Source: Coniochaeta sp. PMI_546 (lineage: Eukaryota > Ascomycota > Sordariomycetes > Coniochaetales > Coniochaetaceae). From it: 64,000 nucleotides of DNA. A model generated the notes under the pieces. The model made no database searches. It worked only from the letters and a program-made list of their open reading frames with translations, and had not been told where the DNA came from. Of this stretch, positions 1 to 10,148 are shown piece by piece. The stretch spans positions 558,001 through 622,000 of the forward strand of contig MU271146.1 of NCBI GenBank assembly GCA_021432605.1, written 5' to 3'. Every line of letters begins with the position of its first letter. Position 1 is the stretch's first letter. A program made the translations under genes and the position numbers.

Positions 1-2399
1 ATTCGTGTTGTCAAAGCCACTGAGTTTGGATAAAGATTCAAGCACAGGAATAATGGCGGAAGCATCCCAGGTTGCGGCATGTTGATATCGACCATAGGAA
101 CTTTATCTTCGCTATTCATAAAAATGTCGATAAGCACAAGAAGATGTTGTTCGCTATGGCCCGCCAGGATGGCAGCCACGAAAGCCGCTGAGGTTGTGTC
201 CCTTGTCGCACCGGAGGCGAGAAGTTGTCGAAGGGCGTCACCGTTTCCTTGTCTAGCCGCTAGACAAAGGGCCTCGCCGTGTTCATAGTTGACGTCGGCA
301 TCGGAAGCAAGTAGAAATTCCAACAGCTGTCCCATCAGATCCGCCTGCGAGTTATCGCAGCCTAGCTGTTGTACCACCGCACACAACGCTACGCTGAGTA
401 TTTTTCCAGATGCTCCATGGGTGAGAATAAGTTGCAGTGGTTCGAGGTGGTCGAACGACATCCAGTTTATTCCGCTTTCGAGAAGCTCGGCAAAGGCAGC
501 TGTATATATGTCCTCGTTGTAACCGCTGAACTCTGTGAGTAGGATGAGCACATCGATGTTGAGATTACGTGCAGCTTGCTTTATGCAGACTCCATTGTCA
601 ACAGCGACATTAGCTCCAGCTTGCAAGAGCGTCCTCATGAAACCAAGGTCGGGGAAGAGCTCCAGACCAGATGCTTTAAAAGCTTGGCTAAGGTGTTTGC
701 GGTCGAGATGAGGGATCAAAACCTGGAATATGGCACTACGGGGTTCCTGATCAACCTTGATGCCTTCTTCCACCGCAGTATCAAGGGAAAGGGTATTGGG
801 ATGTCGGAGGAGCAGTAGCTGTAGGGTGTTGAGATCTTGGTTATGTATCGCATGAACGAAGCATTCTCCCGAGTTATAATCCACATCTGCGCGAGAGAGC
901 AATAGCTGAACAACGTAGGAGTTCGTGCGGCCGCCTCTTACTGCCCTCATGAGGCTCATGTTGACCGCAGTTTCGGTTATCTCGTTTCCAATCAGCAACT
1001 CAATGATCAACTCCTTAGTGTCCGAGTCCTGGATAGACAGCGCTTCAAGTAGCGCAGCTCCGACAGTCTCAGCTGAAGGTTTCTTCGCGATGATTTTTCG
1101 ACTGATCTCAAGAGATGAGGCTCTGATCGCAGCCTGTAAGGCCTCGCCACTCCTGTAGTTGACATCCGCTTTGCCTTGGTGAAGCAGAAGGTCAAGGAGC
1201 TCCCTGTCATTCCTGGAATCTTGATCCTTTTCGTCCTCTGAGTGAAGGACGATCTGCACAATTGAAACAAGCGCACTAGCAATACACTCCCCATGTGCTC
1301 CACTCGACAGGAGCATCTTGATTATCTCAAATCTCGACAAACTCTTTGTGATCTTCATCGCTTGAGCTATTGCAACAGCAAGGCTTGTAGGCGTCGGATC
1401 CAATCTGAGGAACTGAGTTAGAATGCTCTGATCACCTATTTCGATAGCTTGCAACATCGCGACTGTCTCATAGTGCCCAGTTGGTTTGCTGTACTTCAGC
1501 AAAACGTTCAACAGCCCATTTTGACGCCTTCGTACTATTTCTGCAAAGCCTTTTGTGCAAAGATCGGTCGTATGTTGGCCCTGGGCTCCAGCAGAGAGAG
1601 CCAACTCAATAAGCTCCACACTCTCCCTGTCGTCCTTCCCTGCCATCCCGATATAAGCTTTACCAACCACAGCGTCCAAGTACGTTGGGGATGGCCAGCT
1701 CGGGCCCGAAAGAAGAATGGCGAATAGGTCTGGTCGCTTTACTTGCACGGCGGACAGGAGAGCAGCTGCATTTCCCCAGTCAGGGTCGGCTCCGCTCTTC
1801 ATCAGCACTCGCAAGGTCTCCGTTGACTGATTTTGCAGGGCGACTACTAGTGCTGACGAACGGCAGTGGTGGCATGGTTTCCTTGGGTTGGACAGAAGAG
1901 CGTCCACAATTTCGACCCTGTCTCGAAGAACCGCTTGTTGAAATGCCTCGTGAAGATCTTCTGAGTCGGCACCATGGACCAGCAGAACTTTCAGGACAGT
2001 CACGTCTCCTCGCATAATAGCCAAGTGTAAAGCGTCGTTTAGGTTAACTTGATCGGCGCGACTGGCGAGGGCATCGACCACTTCCGGGGGTGAGTGGGTG
2101 GCAGCTTTGAGGAGTATGTCGTTTCTTTCTGGTTGCTGGTCTTTCCGGCGGACAACATTCCAAATCTTGGTGCTCTTGCGGCGGGAGACGTTCACGTCTC
2201 CACCTAGGATCAGTAAAGCGTCGACCAAGCCTAGTGGTCCATTTCGATCGATCACCTCGGTCAGGACGTGATTGATCTCCTGTAAGGTGTATATACCTTC
2301 GGTCAGTTTTCTTGAAAGCCGAGACGGGGCCCGCTGACCGGATAAGCTGTGACGGTAGTCCTCGAGAAGCCGTTTGGCTTCTTGCAGTTCGGAGTCCAT
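1..2399 (-). CDS. Ankyrin-repeat-like protein, 5' part (runs off left edge)
   Basis: One uninterrupted minus-strand frame starts at the ATG at 2399-2397 and stays open for about 799 codons to base 1, so the stop and C-terminus lie outside the window. An in-frame TAA lies three codons upstream of the ATG, and the start context AAAGATGG is good. The protein begins MDSELQEAKRLLEDYR and consists of degenerate helical repeats of about 30-40 residues with ankyrin-like pieces such as ALHLAIMRGDVTVLKVLLVHG and GDALRQLLASGA. Canonical TPLH motifs are rare, so the repeats are diverged. Known family role: ankyrin stacks bind proteins, and in fungi they often form the C-terminal sensor of NACHT/NLR-type proteins. 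No nucleotide-binding domain is visible here. An upstream exon beyond 2400 is possible, because AAAG before the ATG could be a splice acceptor. The substrate is unknown. Confidence 0.75.
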   Translation of the reverse strand, partial: MDSELQEAKRLLEDYRHSLSGQRAPSRLSRKLTEGIYTLQEINHVLTEVIDRNGPLGLVDALLILGGDVNVSRRKSTKIWNVVRRKDQQPERNDILLKAATHSPPEVVDALASRADQVNLNDALHLAIMRGDVTVLKVLLVHGADSEDLHEAFQQAVLRDRVEIVDALLSNPRKPCHHCRSSALVVALQNQSTETLRVLMKSGADPDWGNAAALLSAVQVKRPDLFAILLSGPSWPSPTYLDAVVGKAYIGMAGKDDRESVELIELALSAGAQGQHTTDLCTKGFAEIVRRRQNGLLNVLLKYSKPTGHYETVAMLQAIEIGDQSILTQFLRLDPTPTSLAVAIAQAMKITKSLSRFEIIKMLLSSGAHGECIASALVSIVQIVLHSEDEKDQDSRNDRELLDLLLHQGKADVNYRSGEALQAAIRASSLEISRKIIAKKPSAETVGAALLEALSIQDSDTKELIIELLIGNEITETAVNMSLMRAVRGGRTNSYVVQLLLSRADVDYNSGECFVHAIHNQDLNTLQLLLLRHPNTLSLDTAVEEGIKVDQEPRSAIFQVLIPHLDRKHLSQAFKASGLELFPDLGFMRTLLQAGANVAVDNGVCIKQAARNLNIDVLILLTEFSGYNEDIYTAAFAELLESGINWMSFDHLEPLQLILTHGASGKILSVALCAVVQQLGCDNSQADLMGQLLEFLLASDADVNYEHGEALCLAARQGNGDALRQLLASGATRDTTSAAFVAAILAGHSEQHLLVLIDIFMNSEDKVPMVDINMPQPGMLPPLFLCLNLYPNSVALTTR

Positions 2400-4747
2400 C
2401 TTTCGTTAATGCGTTACGTTTCGTACAACTGGATTTTGAAGCTCTTGAATTGGCGAAGCAGGATAAGGTGCTACACTTGTAGCTGAAGGCGCGAATGATG
2501 GCTCTCAAGACACGGTAGGAGATATGCAGGGAAGATGAATTGGCGAACTGAAATGCTGAGGACACTGCCACATTATCACAGCCATATCTCTGACCCGAGT
2601 ATCGGCCAAATGGCCAACGTGTTTTCACAATGCGATCAACCATTGTGGTAGGAAGAATTCTCTGTCTACTATGGGGGCTCATCCTACAGTGATAGACAAT
2701 GGACGTCACGACAGGCTCTGAAACACATCAACACCGTCTGTTACCAACAAGCAACTGTCTCACGGCAGTCTTGGGCCACTGGAATGCTCGTGGAGCGACA
2801 CTGACGAAGCTTGGAGATCCGACAGCTTGGGTCGCTTGTCGGGGTCGATGGCTTGAGTTTAGAGTTGGAATGCTTTGAACGACCTTTGATCACCAATTGT
2901 CTCTGGACGGACCGCAGTCTCTGACCAAAGACAGCGGGATGATGACGGTGTCTGGCAAGATCAAAAAGGAGACTGATGATTGCAGGAAATTGGCGCCGAC
3001 ATTCCAAAGGTGGCAGAATTGCGGCCAAGCGCTCTACTCCGCCTCGTGATTGGCCAGGCCGGTCAAGCATGAAGTAGCAGCCAAAGCCCACTCAGCGCCT
3101 GGCGGCTAGGGAGCGACCCGAAAGTGACCCATGATTTCACGCTTCGAGCACAACAAATGCGCTGCCCTTGCTTCGCATTTTTAGCTTGAATCCGAACCCG
3201 CCCTGGACTGGGTTTTGCTTCCTCATTGATCCCTCAACAACGCTAGACTTCTCAACTTACTTGATTGAGTATCACGAATTTCACCCCTCGAGGAATGTCT
3301 TGCCTGGCAGGTGGGAATACAGGGCGGATACACGCCGATATGTCCATAGCTCCACAGACAGATACGCACCGGACTGTTTCAGTCAATCTCTTGTGTCGAG
3401 TGGTTGACTCAGAGCACCCGACGCCGGATGTAGACATGAGTCTCTCGGATCTCATCCTATTGCATGTTGCAAAGCGGTGTTAATGTCGGGAGCGAAGGGA
3501 AGCTGGAATGAGGTGCGCCTTACCCGTGACAGGGGTCAATGGGGTTCATCTGCGATACAGAGTCTTCGACTTCCAACGCAAGGTGAGCAGTCGGTCTAGC
3601 AACAGGCTGTACCATGAGCCATTTCCAGTCCAACATTGGGCAGTCGTGCAATATGAATGGTGTGTCATAACGGCCCCAATCACAAGGACAGGAGCAGTTG
3701 AGCTCGATGTGGTTCTGTTGGCGTCATCCTCGAGAACCAACAGCTCCGCAAATATTGTAACGGCACTGGAAGGAGCAAGGCCATCGCATTAATGTTGCGA
3801 AAGCCCCCAATTTTTTCTCCTTGCCCTGCCTGCTCATTTGTCCAACCCGGATACCCTGCATCGGCCTCTTTTTTCTTACGAGTAAGTGTACACAAATAGA
3901 GAGCAAATGTGTTAATGCGAATCTTCTGACGTTCGACAGTGTTCCTCCCTAGGCTGTGGGTTAGACTAGCAGTGAGAAACTAGGGCGACACTATTGGAAA
4001 GTCGGTCCCGCAGAGGACGTGGCCTGCGCACCTGGATTGCGTCTGCCCTTTCTAGCCACTTTTAGGTTAGCGTCGATTCTTCCCCAGATTTTCATCCACG
4101 ATCCTTCGCACTGGGGGCTGTGAGTGGCTGAATCCCCTGAGTTCACCAGCCCTGATCAGCCAATAACTCAACCCTGTTAACTCGTCTCCACCTTCCTTCC
4201 CTCTCCTTGCTCTCCTTTCTTTTGTATGCCTTGCTTGAACCTTCCTTCTCTGTTCCTACGATAGTCTAGACAACTAGACAGCCTCGACTCTTGTGTCTCT
4301 CGCTCTTCTGCCCAGAGATCAATGTCACCGACAGCACTTGGGCTGCAGGGTCAGCTTCAAATGGTCACAGAGTCCTTGCGCTTCAGGGATCTGCCTGGAT
4401 ACTTGTTGTGACTGTCGTTGGGTAGACGATGAGTGAGGGGGCCCTAAAGAGGCGTTGAACGGCCGTGCATATGCGCCAAAGGCCCGGGACGCCGAGGCTG
4501 AACGCCACACCCATCACAACACGAGCATGTGCGTGCAACGTCAGCGTCGCAACGGTGGACGACCGGGACTCCTCCTTGTCTCCCGAGATTTGCCTGCAGG
4601 GGTGATACTGGATGGCGTTGCCCTCTATGCTTACTCCAGTTTTCCTCTCCACATGATCCCTCGACCCAGGTAATATCCCTCCATGAGTCTTGCGTATCCA
4701 GTGATACTATACCATGTCAGATCTGGACTCCAAGTAGTTCTTGGCCC
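2400..4747. other. Intergenic region, no supported gene
   Basis: About 2.3 kb between the divergent ankyrin-like and HsbA-like genes. Short frames at 2741-3091 (minus) and 3508-3792 (plus) lack family features or plausible introns. The right half, pyrimidine-rich from about 4190 to 4320, probably holds the promoter and leader of the HsbA-like gene. Confidence 0.5.
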
Positions 4748-4754
4748 ATATAAG
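4748..4754 (+). promoter_or_regulatory. TATA box of the HsbA-like gene
   Basis: The sequence ATATAAG lies about 90 bp upstream of the ATG at 4841, a usual distance for a strongly expressed fungal gene. Position and sequence only; inferred. Confidence 0.45.
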
Positions 4755-4840
4755 CTGCCGTGTATCCCGCCGTACAAGTCCTTTCTGTCCACTCGTCACT
4801 CGCTGCACACCCACGCTCGTTTTTTGGACCCTTTGCCAAG

Positions 4841-6688
4841 ATGAAGTTTCTCTCTGCCCTCCTCGCCCTCACGGCCGGCGCCTCAGCCAGTGTATACAGC
4901 CCAGCAGTCGAGGCTCGCGACCAGGCATCAATCATAGGAGTTCTGAACGACGTGAACACCCAAGTGGGGCAGACAGGTCAGCTTGCGCTCGCCCTGTCTG
5001 CCGCAGACCAGGCGACCTTTGCTGCTGTCGAAGCGGCAAGCGCCAATCTCCTCAGCACTATCAACGCTGGTATTGTTACCGTCGGGCAGTCAGCGGAGCT
5101 CACAGCCTTGGATGCACTCGGACTCATCAATCCCGTCAACGCCCTGTCGAGCAGTGCCAACGCCCTGGTCGACGACCTCACCCAGAAGAAGAGTGAGGTC
5201 GAGCTTGCTGCCAGCTGCGGCACATTCTACGCCGCATTCGCTTCCATCAACGCCGCAGGCCAGAATCTAGTCGATGCTGTTGTTGCCAAGACCCCCGACT
5301 CGCTCAAGGGGACCGCTGCGAACCTTGCTGCACCCATCACACACGCACTTGCTGCCGCGGAGGCCCTCTTCGCCGATGGTACTTGCGTGAACACCGTATC
5401 CTCTACCATGTCCACCACCAGCAGCACTATCGAGACGTCCACGCAAACTTCAGCCACGGACTCGGTCACGACCACAGACATTTCTGTGACATCCACGTCC
5501 ACGTCTGAGACCAATAGCGCGACGACGACAGATGATGAGATGTGCACTTCGGAGACAGAAACTACCACTGCCACCACAGAGACCGCCAGTGCAACAACGA
5601 CTGATGATGAGATGTGCACGTCAGAGACGGAGAGTGCCACTACGACAGAGAGCAGCAGCGCCGCCACTGACTCGGCGACATCGACCGAGTCCGCAGACAC
5701 CACGACTGCTACAAGTTCCGGCTCTGCTTCCGTTGTCTCACCCACCGTTACCGTTACCGGCTCCAGCTCGGCCACTTCCAACTCGGTCAGTGCAACCTCA
5801 ACTACCGATTTTACCACGTCGACAATCACCACCACAAGCGTCTACACTGTGACGTCCTGCCCGCCTACGGTGACCAGCTGCCCCGTGGGCCACGTGACAA
5901 CTGAGACCATTGTCATCGGCACTACTGTCTGCCCAGTCACCGAGACCGAAGCAACAAGCTCGTCTGCCCCTACCCAGACTCCCAGCTCCTCTGTCTCTGC
6001 GACAGGCTTCACCACGTCCACAATCTACACCACCAGCGTCTACACTGTCACTTCCTGCCACCCGACTGTCACAAACTGCCCCAACGGCCAGGTGACCACA
6101 AAGACAATCGCCATCGGCACTACGGTCTGCCCCGTGACCGAGACTGAGGTACCAAGCTCGTCTGCCCCTACCCAGGCTCCCAGCTCCTCTGTCTCTGCCA
6201 CAGACGTCACCACGTCCACAATCTACTCCACAACTGTCTACACCGTCACCTCCTGCGCACCCACCGTGACCAAGTGCCCCGTCGGCCACGTCACAACAGA
6301 GACAGTTGTCATCGGCACCACGGTCTGCCCAGTGACCGAGACGGGGACCCTGGTGAAGCCCACCAGTGGAGCCGGCCAGAGCAGCGCCCCTGCCCTTTCG
6401 TCTACGCCCGCGACTCTCACCCAGACCACCGGAGTTGTGGCGTCGTCCAAGCCCGCTGGCACCACCAGCCAAGGTGCTTCCACTGGAGTCAGCACCGCTC
6501 CCGCTGCTGGCACAGCCAGCGGATCATCCCCTACCGGCATCACCACCTCCATCAAATCTGCTGAAGCTTCCGCGACTGCTACCACCAAGGCTGCCACTAC
6601 CGTGGTGACTGCTGCTGCTGCTGGTGTGACAGCATTTGCTGGTTCGTTTGGCGCCGTGGCTGTTGCTGTTGTGGCTGCCTTGGTGTGA
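4841..6688 (+). CDS. Secreted GPI-anchored HsbA-like wall protein with Ser/Thr-rich repeats
   Basis: An intronless 615-aa protein. The ATG at 4841 is chosen because it opens a signal peptide (MKFLSALLALTAGASA) and has CCAAGATGA context; the frame itself is open from 4760. Residues 20-185 look like the hydrophobic surface binding protein A / cell-wall galactomannoprotein family (PF12296): helical, Ala/Leu-rich, one Cys pair, with motifs such as INAGIVTVGQSAELTALDAL. Next comes a long Ser/Thr-rich stalk with two TTTDDEMCTSETE units 72 bp apart and three 66-residue repeats (TSVYTVTSC...CPVGHVTTETIVIGTTVCPVTE) with paired cysteines. The end is a hydrophobic Ala/Val tail after a small-residue stretch, as in GPI-anchor signals. 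Role by family: adhesion to hydrophobic surfaces, such as plant cuticle or polymer, with recruitment of hydrolases. The domain name is moderately sure; secretion and anchoring are well supported. Confidence 0.88.
   Translation: MKFLSALLALTAGASASVYSPAVEARDQASIIGVLNDVNTQVGQTGQLALALSAADQATFAAVEAASANLLSTINAGIVTVGQSAELTALDALGLINPVNALSSSANALVDDLTQKKSEVELAASCGTFYAAFASINAAGQNLVDAVVAKTPDSLKGTAANLAAPITHALAAAEALFADGTCVNTVSSTMSTTSSTIETSTQTSATDSVTTTDISVTSTSTSETNSATTTDDEMCTSETETTTATTETASATTTDDEMCTSETESATTTESSSAATDSATSTESADTTTATSSGSASVVSPTVTVTGSSSATSNSVSATSTTDFTTSTITTTSVYTVTSCPPTVTSCPVGHVTTETIVIGTTVCPVTETEATSSSAPTQTPSSSVSATGFTTSTIYTTSVYTVTSCHPTVTNCPNGQVTTKTIAIGTTVCPVTETEVPSSSAPTQAPSSSVSATDVTTSTIYSTTVYTVTSCAPTVTKCPVGHVTTETVVIGTTVCPVTETGTLVKPTSGAGQSSAPALSSTPATLTQTTGVVASSKPAGTTSQGASTGVSTAPAAGTASGSSPTGITTSIKSAEASATATTKAATTVVTAAAAGVTAFAGSFGAVAVAVVAALV
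5813..6345 (+). repeat. Three in-frame tandem repeats of 198 bp
   Basis: Copies begin at 5813, 6011 and 6209 (each ACCACGTC[GC]ACAATC), so the period is exactly 198 bp (66 codons). The third copy is incomplete. Each encodes a TSxxTTSVYTVTSC unit followed by a cysteine-bracketed VTTETIVIGTTVCPVTE unit. Confidence 0.9.
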
Positions 6689-8241
6689 AGCCTGTAGCGG
6701 GATCATTCTCCTTTTCCTGTTTATACGGATTATCGTGTATTCTCACACACAGTTGGCTTCTGCCACTTCTGTCCGGTTACTCATGTATCGGTGGTTATAT
6801 TGTTCATCTTCGCTGTACATATTTACCTTACCTTCATAAACGCTGCGCTATAGTCAGATAATATTATCCTCTGGTCGTTTATTTCGCCAAAACATCGCTC
6901 AGTTGATATGTTCCAAAGATGGATTTAGCTTTCGCCAGTTTGCGACCAGATGCAGAAGTATTGCATTTGTGCGGCAGCTCCACCTACAAGGGTCGTCACG
7001 CGGAGGTTGAAATGATGATAAAGCCTTTCAGGGTAGTCAGAAAGCACGAATATGCTGTTTCTCCGTACGCTGATGCTCCTTCGCTTTCCAAGTCCAAGCT
7101 CAAGTAGCCTTGAGGCCTTTTAGACATTTGACCCAAGGAGACAAGGAGTACCAACGCACCACACATCCTTTCCGTCAAGCAAGGTCGTCAACCAGTAGCT
7201 AGACAATAAAATTGTGCTAGTTTAGAAGATTATATAATTACTCATTATGACAAGTAATTGAGTTCTACCTGTCAATGGGGATAAGTATTGCCGGAGTTTT
7301 CGACCTGGTTTGATAGTCTGTGACTCGAACCCTGGGCTATGAGCCACTGCATATTGAGATCAAGGCAGGTGTGCTGGAGAGGAACCGGTCTCGAGGGACA
7401 CTTGCGGGCCCGTCTGGAGCATATCGGCATCAAGCAGCATTCTGTTTGTGTTCTATTCCTCTAGACTCTACACATAGACACTGCGATTATGAGAAAATCC
7501 AGCCAACACCCTGAGGCACGCTGTGGTCGAGGACTTACCAAGGACAGTGCTGCAGTTTTTGTGAGGTTAGCTGTTACCCACCGCGTCATCAAGTATAGAG
7601 GAAACGAACTGTTGCGAAAGCTAAGGGGAGCTAAGAGGATGTGCCTTGCGAAAATCGTCCCTTTCCTGGGCTTGGATAGCTGTTGGCTATCCGAACACAT
7701 ATGCACATCGTACGCTCCTCGTGATCAGAGAGTAATCAGGTGGTCCAAGACACAGTGGTCAGTTCAGGCGGAGGCTTTGGTGCATATCATAGATGGCAAA
7801 GAATTTTAAGCCTGGTGAAGTTTCGGTGCGAAGGAACAGGTGTAATGAGGTGTATCAAGTTATTAGTGTGATGTTTTCTTGATATCAAACTACCAACTAT
7901 GTAGAATCAAGCGATAAGTTGACCGGACAGTGATGGATAGTTGGCTTATCGATACACGGTAATTTCATGTTGCAGACGCAGCTTTCTCTTGACCCAGGTT
8001 TCACTTGATCCAGGAGAATGTATCTTCCTAGGTCGCCGCGCCGACCATATTGGCTCCGCTGCGGTAGCGGACCATCGTGAAGAAACACTGAGCGTGTCTG
8101 TAACCACGCATCACTCCCCTTCATGCACGTAGCTTTACGACAACGCCACGGCAAGAACATACTAGTCAAGCAGCTGCACACATGTCAAGTCGTACCCGAC
8201 ACTCACAAATTACCGAAGACCATCAAAGCGCACAGATCACA
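6689..8241. other. Intergenic region
   Basis: About 1.55 kb. The first 150 bases are likely 3' UTR of the wall-protein gene. Short frames (for example 7489-7809 plus) show no recognisable protein. AT-rich around 7200-7260. The alternative in-frame ATG at 8182 of the next gene lies here. Confidence 0.5.
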
Positions 8242-8709
8242 ATGCCCTCCCTCTTCAAAGAGACCCGACCCTCACACGGTCCATTCAACCGCATCAACAT
8301 TCTAAGTCCAGAGACGCCGGCCAAGCCAGGCGAGCATCTCAACCCATGTGCCCTGGCCAGCACCCCCATCGAGGTCCGCGGCTGGTCCCGGCCCGGCCTG
8401 GGCCACTACGTCAGGCGAACCATGGCATTCGGCGACCTCTGGCGCGTGGATGAGGAGGGTGGCCCCGACGAGATGATGTGCGAGAACGCCATCGTCGAGG
8501 ACGATCTGGGCAGGACGGTCTCATCATCGACCCACGGCACCGCTTGCATAAAGTGGACTTTCTCGGACCTCAAGATCGCCGAGCCCGGCACCTACTACTA
8601 CCGGGTCAAGATCCTAAACGACTCTTGCCAGGTGATTGGCGAGATCGACTCGGGGGAGATCGTCGTCGAGCCCGCTGAGATCAACGCCGCCGACGAGGCT
8701 GCAGAGTGA
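8242..8709 (+). CDS. Orphan small beta-rich protein, family member A (155 aa)
   Basis: A single exon starting MPSLFKETRPSHGPF. The ATG at 8242 (context CACAATGCC) is preferred over the in-frame ATG at 8182, which would add 20 polar residues. No signal peptide or membrane segment. The C-terminal half has the signature shared with genes at 20646, 22456 and 24715: an aromatic beta strand followed by PGxYxY and an alternating strand (here WTFSDLKIAEPGTYYYRVKI), preceded by an aromatic strand (MAFGDLWRV). The layout looks like a small Ig-like or velvet-like beta sandwich; that fold is inference and no family is recognised. It lies just left of the UstYa group. GC-rich third positions support real coding. 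Confidence 0.75.
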   Translation: MPSLFKETRPSHGPFNRINILSPETPAKPGEHLNPCALASTPIEVRGWSRPGLGHYVRRTMAFGDLWRVDEEGGPDEMMCENAIVEDDLGRTVSSSTHGTACIKWTFSDLKIAEPGTYYYRVKILNDSCQVIGEIDSGEIVVEPAEINAADEAAE

Positions 8710-8990
8710 AGAAAACCTCTCTGGCAACCTAGCTGTTGTCGATTTCTTGCGTGCTGGTCTCACCATCATGAGTTTTTGGGTAGGTGTGGTCATTTATTTG
8801 GGGATGAATAACAAATATACTGACTTGGTTTTTATTAATAGCCTTTCTGTTTGCTATACAAGGTGGAAAGGGAAGGGGCGTTGTGGTTTTGTCTCAGTAT
8901 CATGATGATTCATCGGGATTGGCGTTGGGAGATACCCGGATAGTTTTTGAATTTTATTTCTTCTTTTTATCAGTCTTAACCATTCACCTT

Positions 8991-8997
8991 TATAAAA
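8991..8997 (+). promoter_or_regulatory. Possible TATA box of UstYa-like gene 1
   Basis: TATAAAA lies 266 bp upstream of the ATG at 9263, implying a leader of about 230 bases that contains the TC microsatellite. Inferred from sequence and position. Confidence 0.35.
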
Positions 8998-9203
8998 GGA
9001 ACCATTCCTAGGTTGATTCCTTCATAGGTGAATTCCCAAGTGACCTCCTTTTCATCAAGTTTATATGCTTATCGGAGTACTCCCGGTAAGTGCATATTGG
9101 CTTGTCGTCTTTGCTAACATATGGCATAAGTGCATGTAAGCGTCTTTGCCGCTCGATCAGATTCCCGTACAAAAACTTTCTTTCATGACGAAGTAGACTT
9201 GAC

Positions 9204-9208
<5 letters not shown>

Positions 9209-9241
<33 letters not shown>
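9209..9241 (+). repeat. (TC)n microsatellite, 33 bp
   Basis: Sixteen perfect TC dinucleotides end 22 bases before the ATG of UstYa-like gene 1, probably in its 5' leader. Confidence 0.97.
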
Positions 9242-9243
<2 letters not shown>

Positions 9244-9262
9244 GCACAAATGTTAAGTTAAC

Positions 9263-10148
9263 ATGAATGGGCACAAATACACATACATTGGCGAACATTC
9301 GCCCCATAGCTCATCTCCTCGCCAGATACTTCTCAAGTCGCTCGCATATGCTGCAATAGCTCTGTTGCCGCTCCTGGGTTACCTCGCTGGACGCTTATCT
9401 CTTGGCTCTCCAGATCCTGTGGTCGGAAAGTACTATGAATTGCCTTCTGATAGGGTATTCGGTGACAGTAAATGCCACTTCTCACGTCGACACATAGCAA
9501 TTGCAAGTTCTGGCTAACATCAAGCAGTTCCATGGCTGCCGATAGTGATGGAACAGGACCGGCGTTTCATGGACGAAGAGCCTTACGCATATTACGCGAA
9601 TCACAGCCATATTCCCTCAATATGGGACACGATCTATCCTGGAACATTTGTAGCAATATCTGACCCTGCCGCTGCTGGGGTGAAGGGGAAAGGAATGTCT
9701 ATGGCTCGTGTCGCTGCCGACCCGAGCGCCTGGCCAGCAGACAGCGAGGGGTTTGGCGTTGCAGCAATGCATCAACTCCATTGCCTTGTAAGTTTACTCT
9801 ACATGCGAGAAGACACGTCAGGATCCGTGTCAGTAGCTGATCGACCACCGTTAGATGAGCCTGAAACAGGCAATACTTTCATATGAGAGAGGTGATTCGC
9901 AACACGCAGGCCACGGCAGAGCAAAGCCAGGACATTTGGCTCACTGTGTGGAAATACTACGGCAGGCTATCATGTGCAATGCAGACTTGACGCTTAATCC
10001 GCCTCACGACGAAGGTGGTACTCAGTTGTCTTCCGGCTGGGGCGGGGTGCACATGTGTCGCGATTGGAGCAAAGTCTACGAAGCTGTTCTGAGCATGAGG
10101 ATTAGCCGGCACACTGATGGATGGCTGGATACATCTGAGAAGCTCTGA
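9263..10148 (+). CDS. UstYa-like (DUF3328) oxidase-like protein 1
   Basis: Three exons, 9263-9467, 9528-9787 and 9870-10148, join to a 247-aa protein. Intron 1 (60 bp) has a CTAAC branch site and CAG acceptor; intron 2 (82 bp) starts GTAAGT. A short cytosolic N-terminus precedes one membrane segment (about residues 27-46, LAYAAIALLPLLGYLAG). Both UstYa signatures are intact: HQLHC at 150-154 and HLAHC at 177-181, the latter followed by VEILRQAIMCNADLTL. Characterised relatives UstYa/UstYb do the oxidative cyclisation of ustiloxin and other fungal ribosomal peptides, and other members hydroxylate or chlorinate peptides; the His/Cys motifs are thought to be catalytic. It converges with UstYa-like gene 2. 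Intron phases close the frame exactly. The substrate is unknown. Confidence 0.85.

Noticed and set aside
7318-7350. tRNA-like T-arm (minus strand GGGTTCGAGTC)
   Set aside because: No matching acceptor stem, D-arm or anticodon arm at the right distances could be formed.
8182-8241. Upstream ATG of orphan family member A at 8182
   Set aside because: It would add 20 polar residues that do not align with the relatives; the ATG at 8242 has better context. Not excluded entirely.
9008-9307. 99-codon minus frame through the TC tract
   Set aside because: Its Arg/Glu run is only the translated microsatellite.
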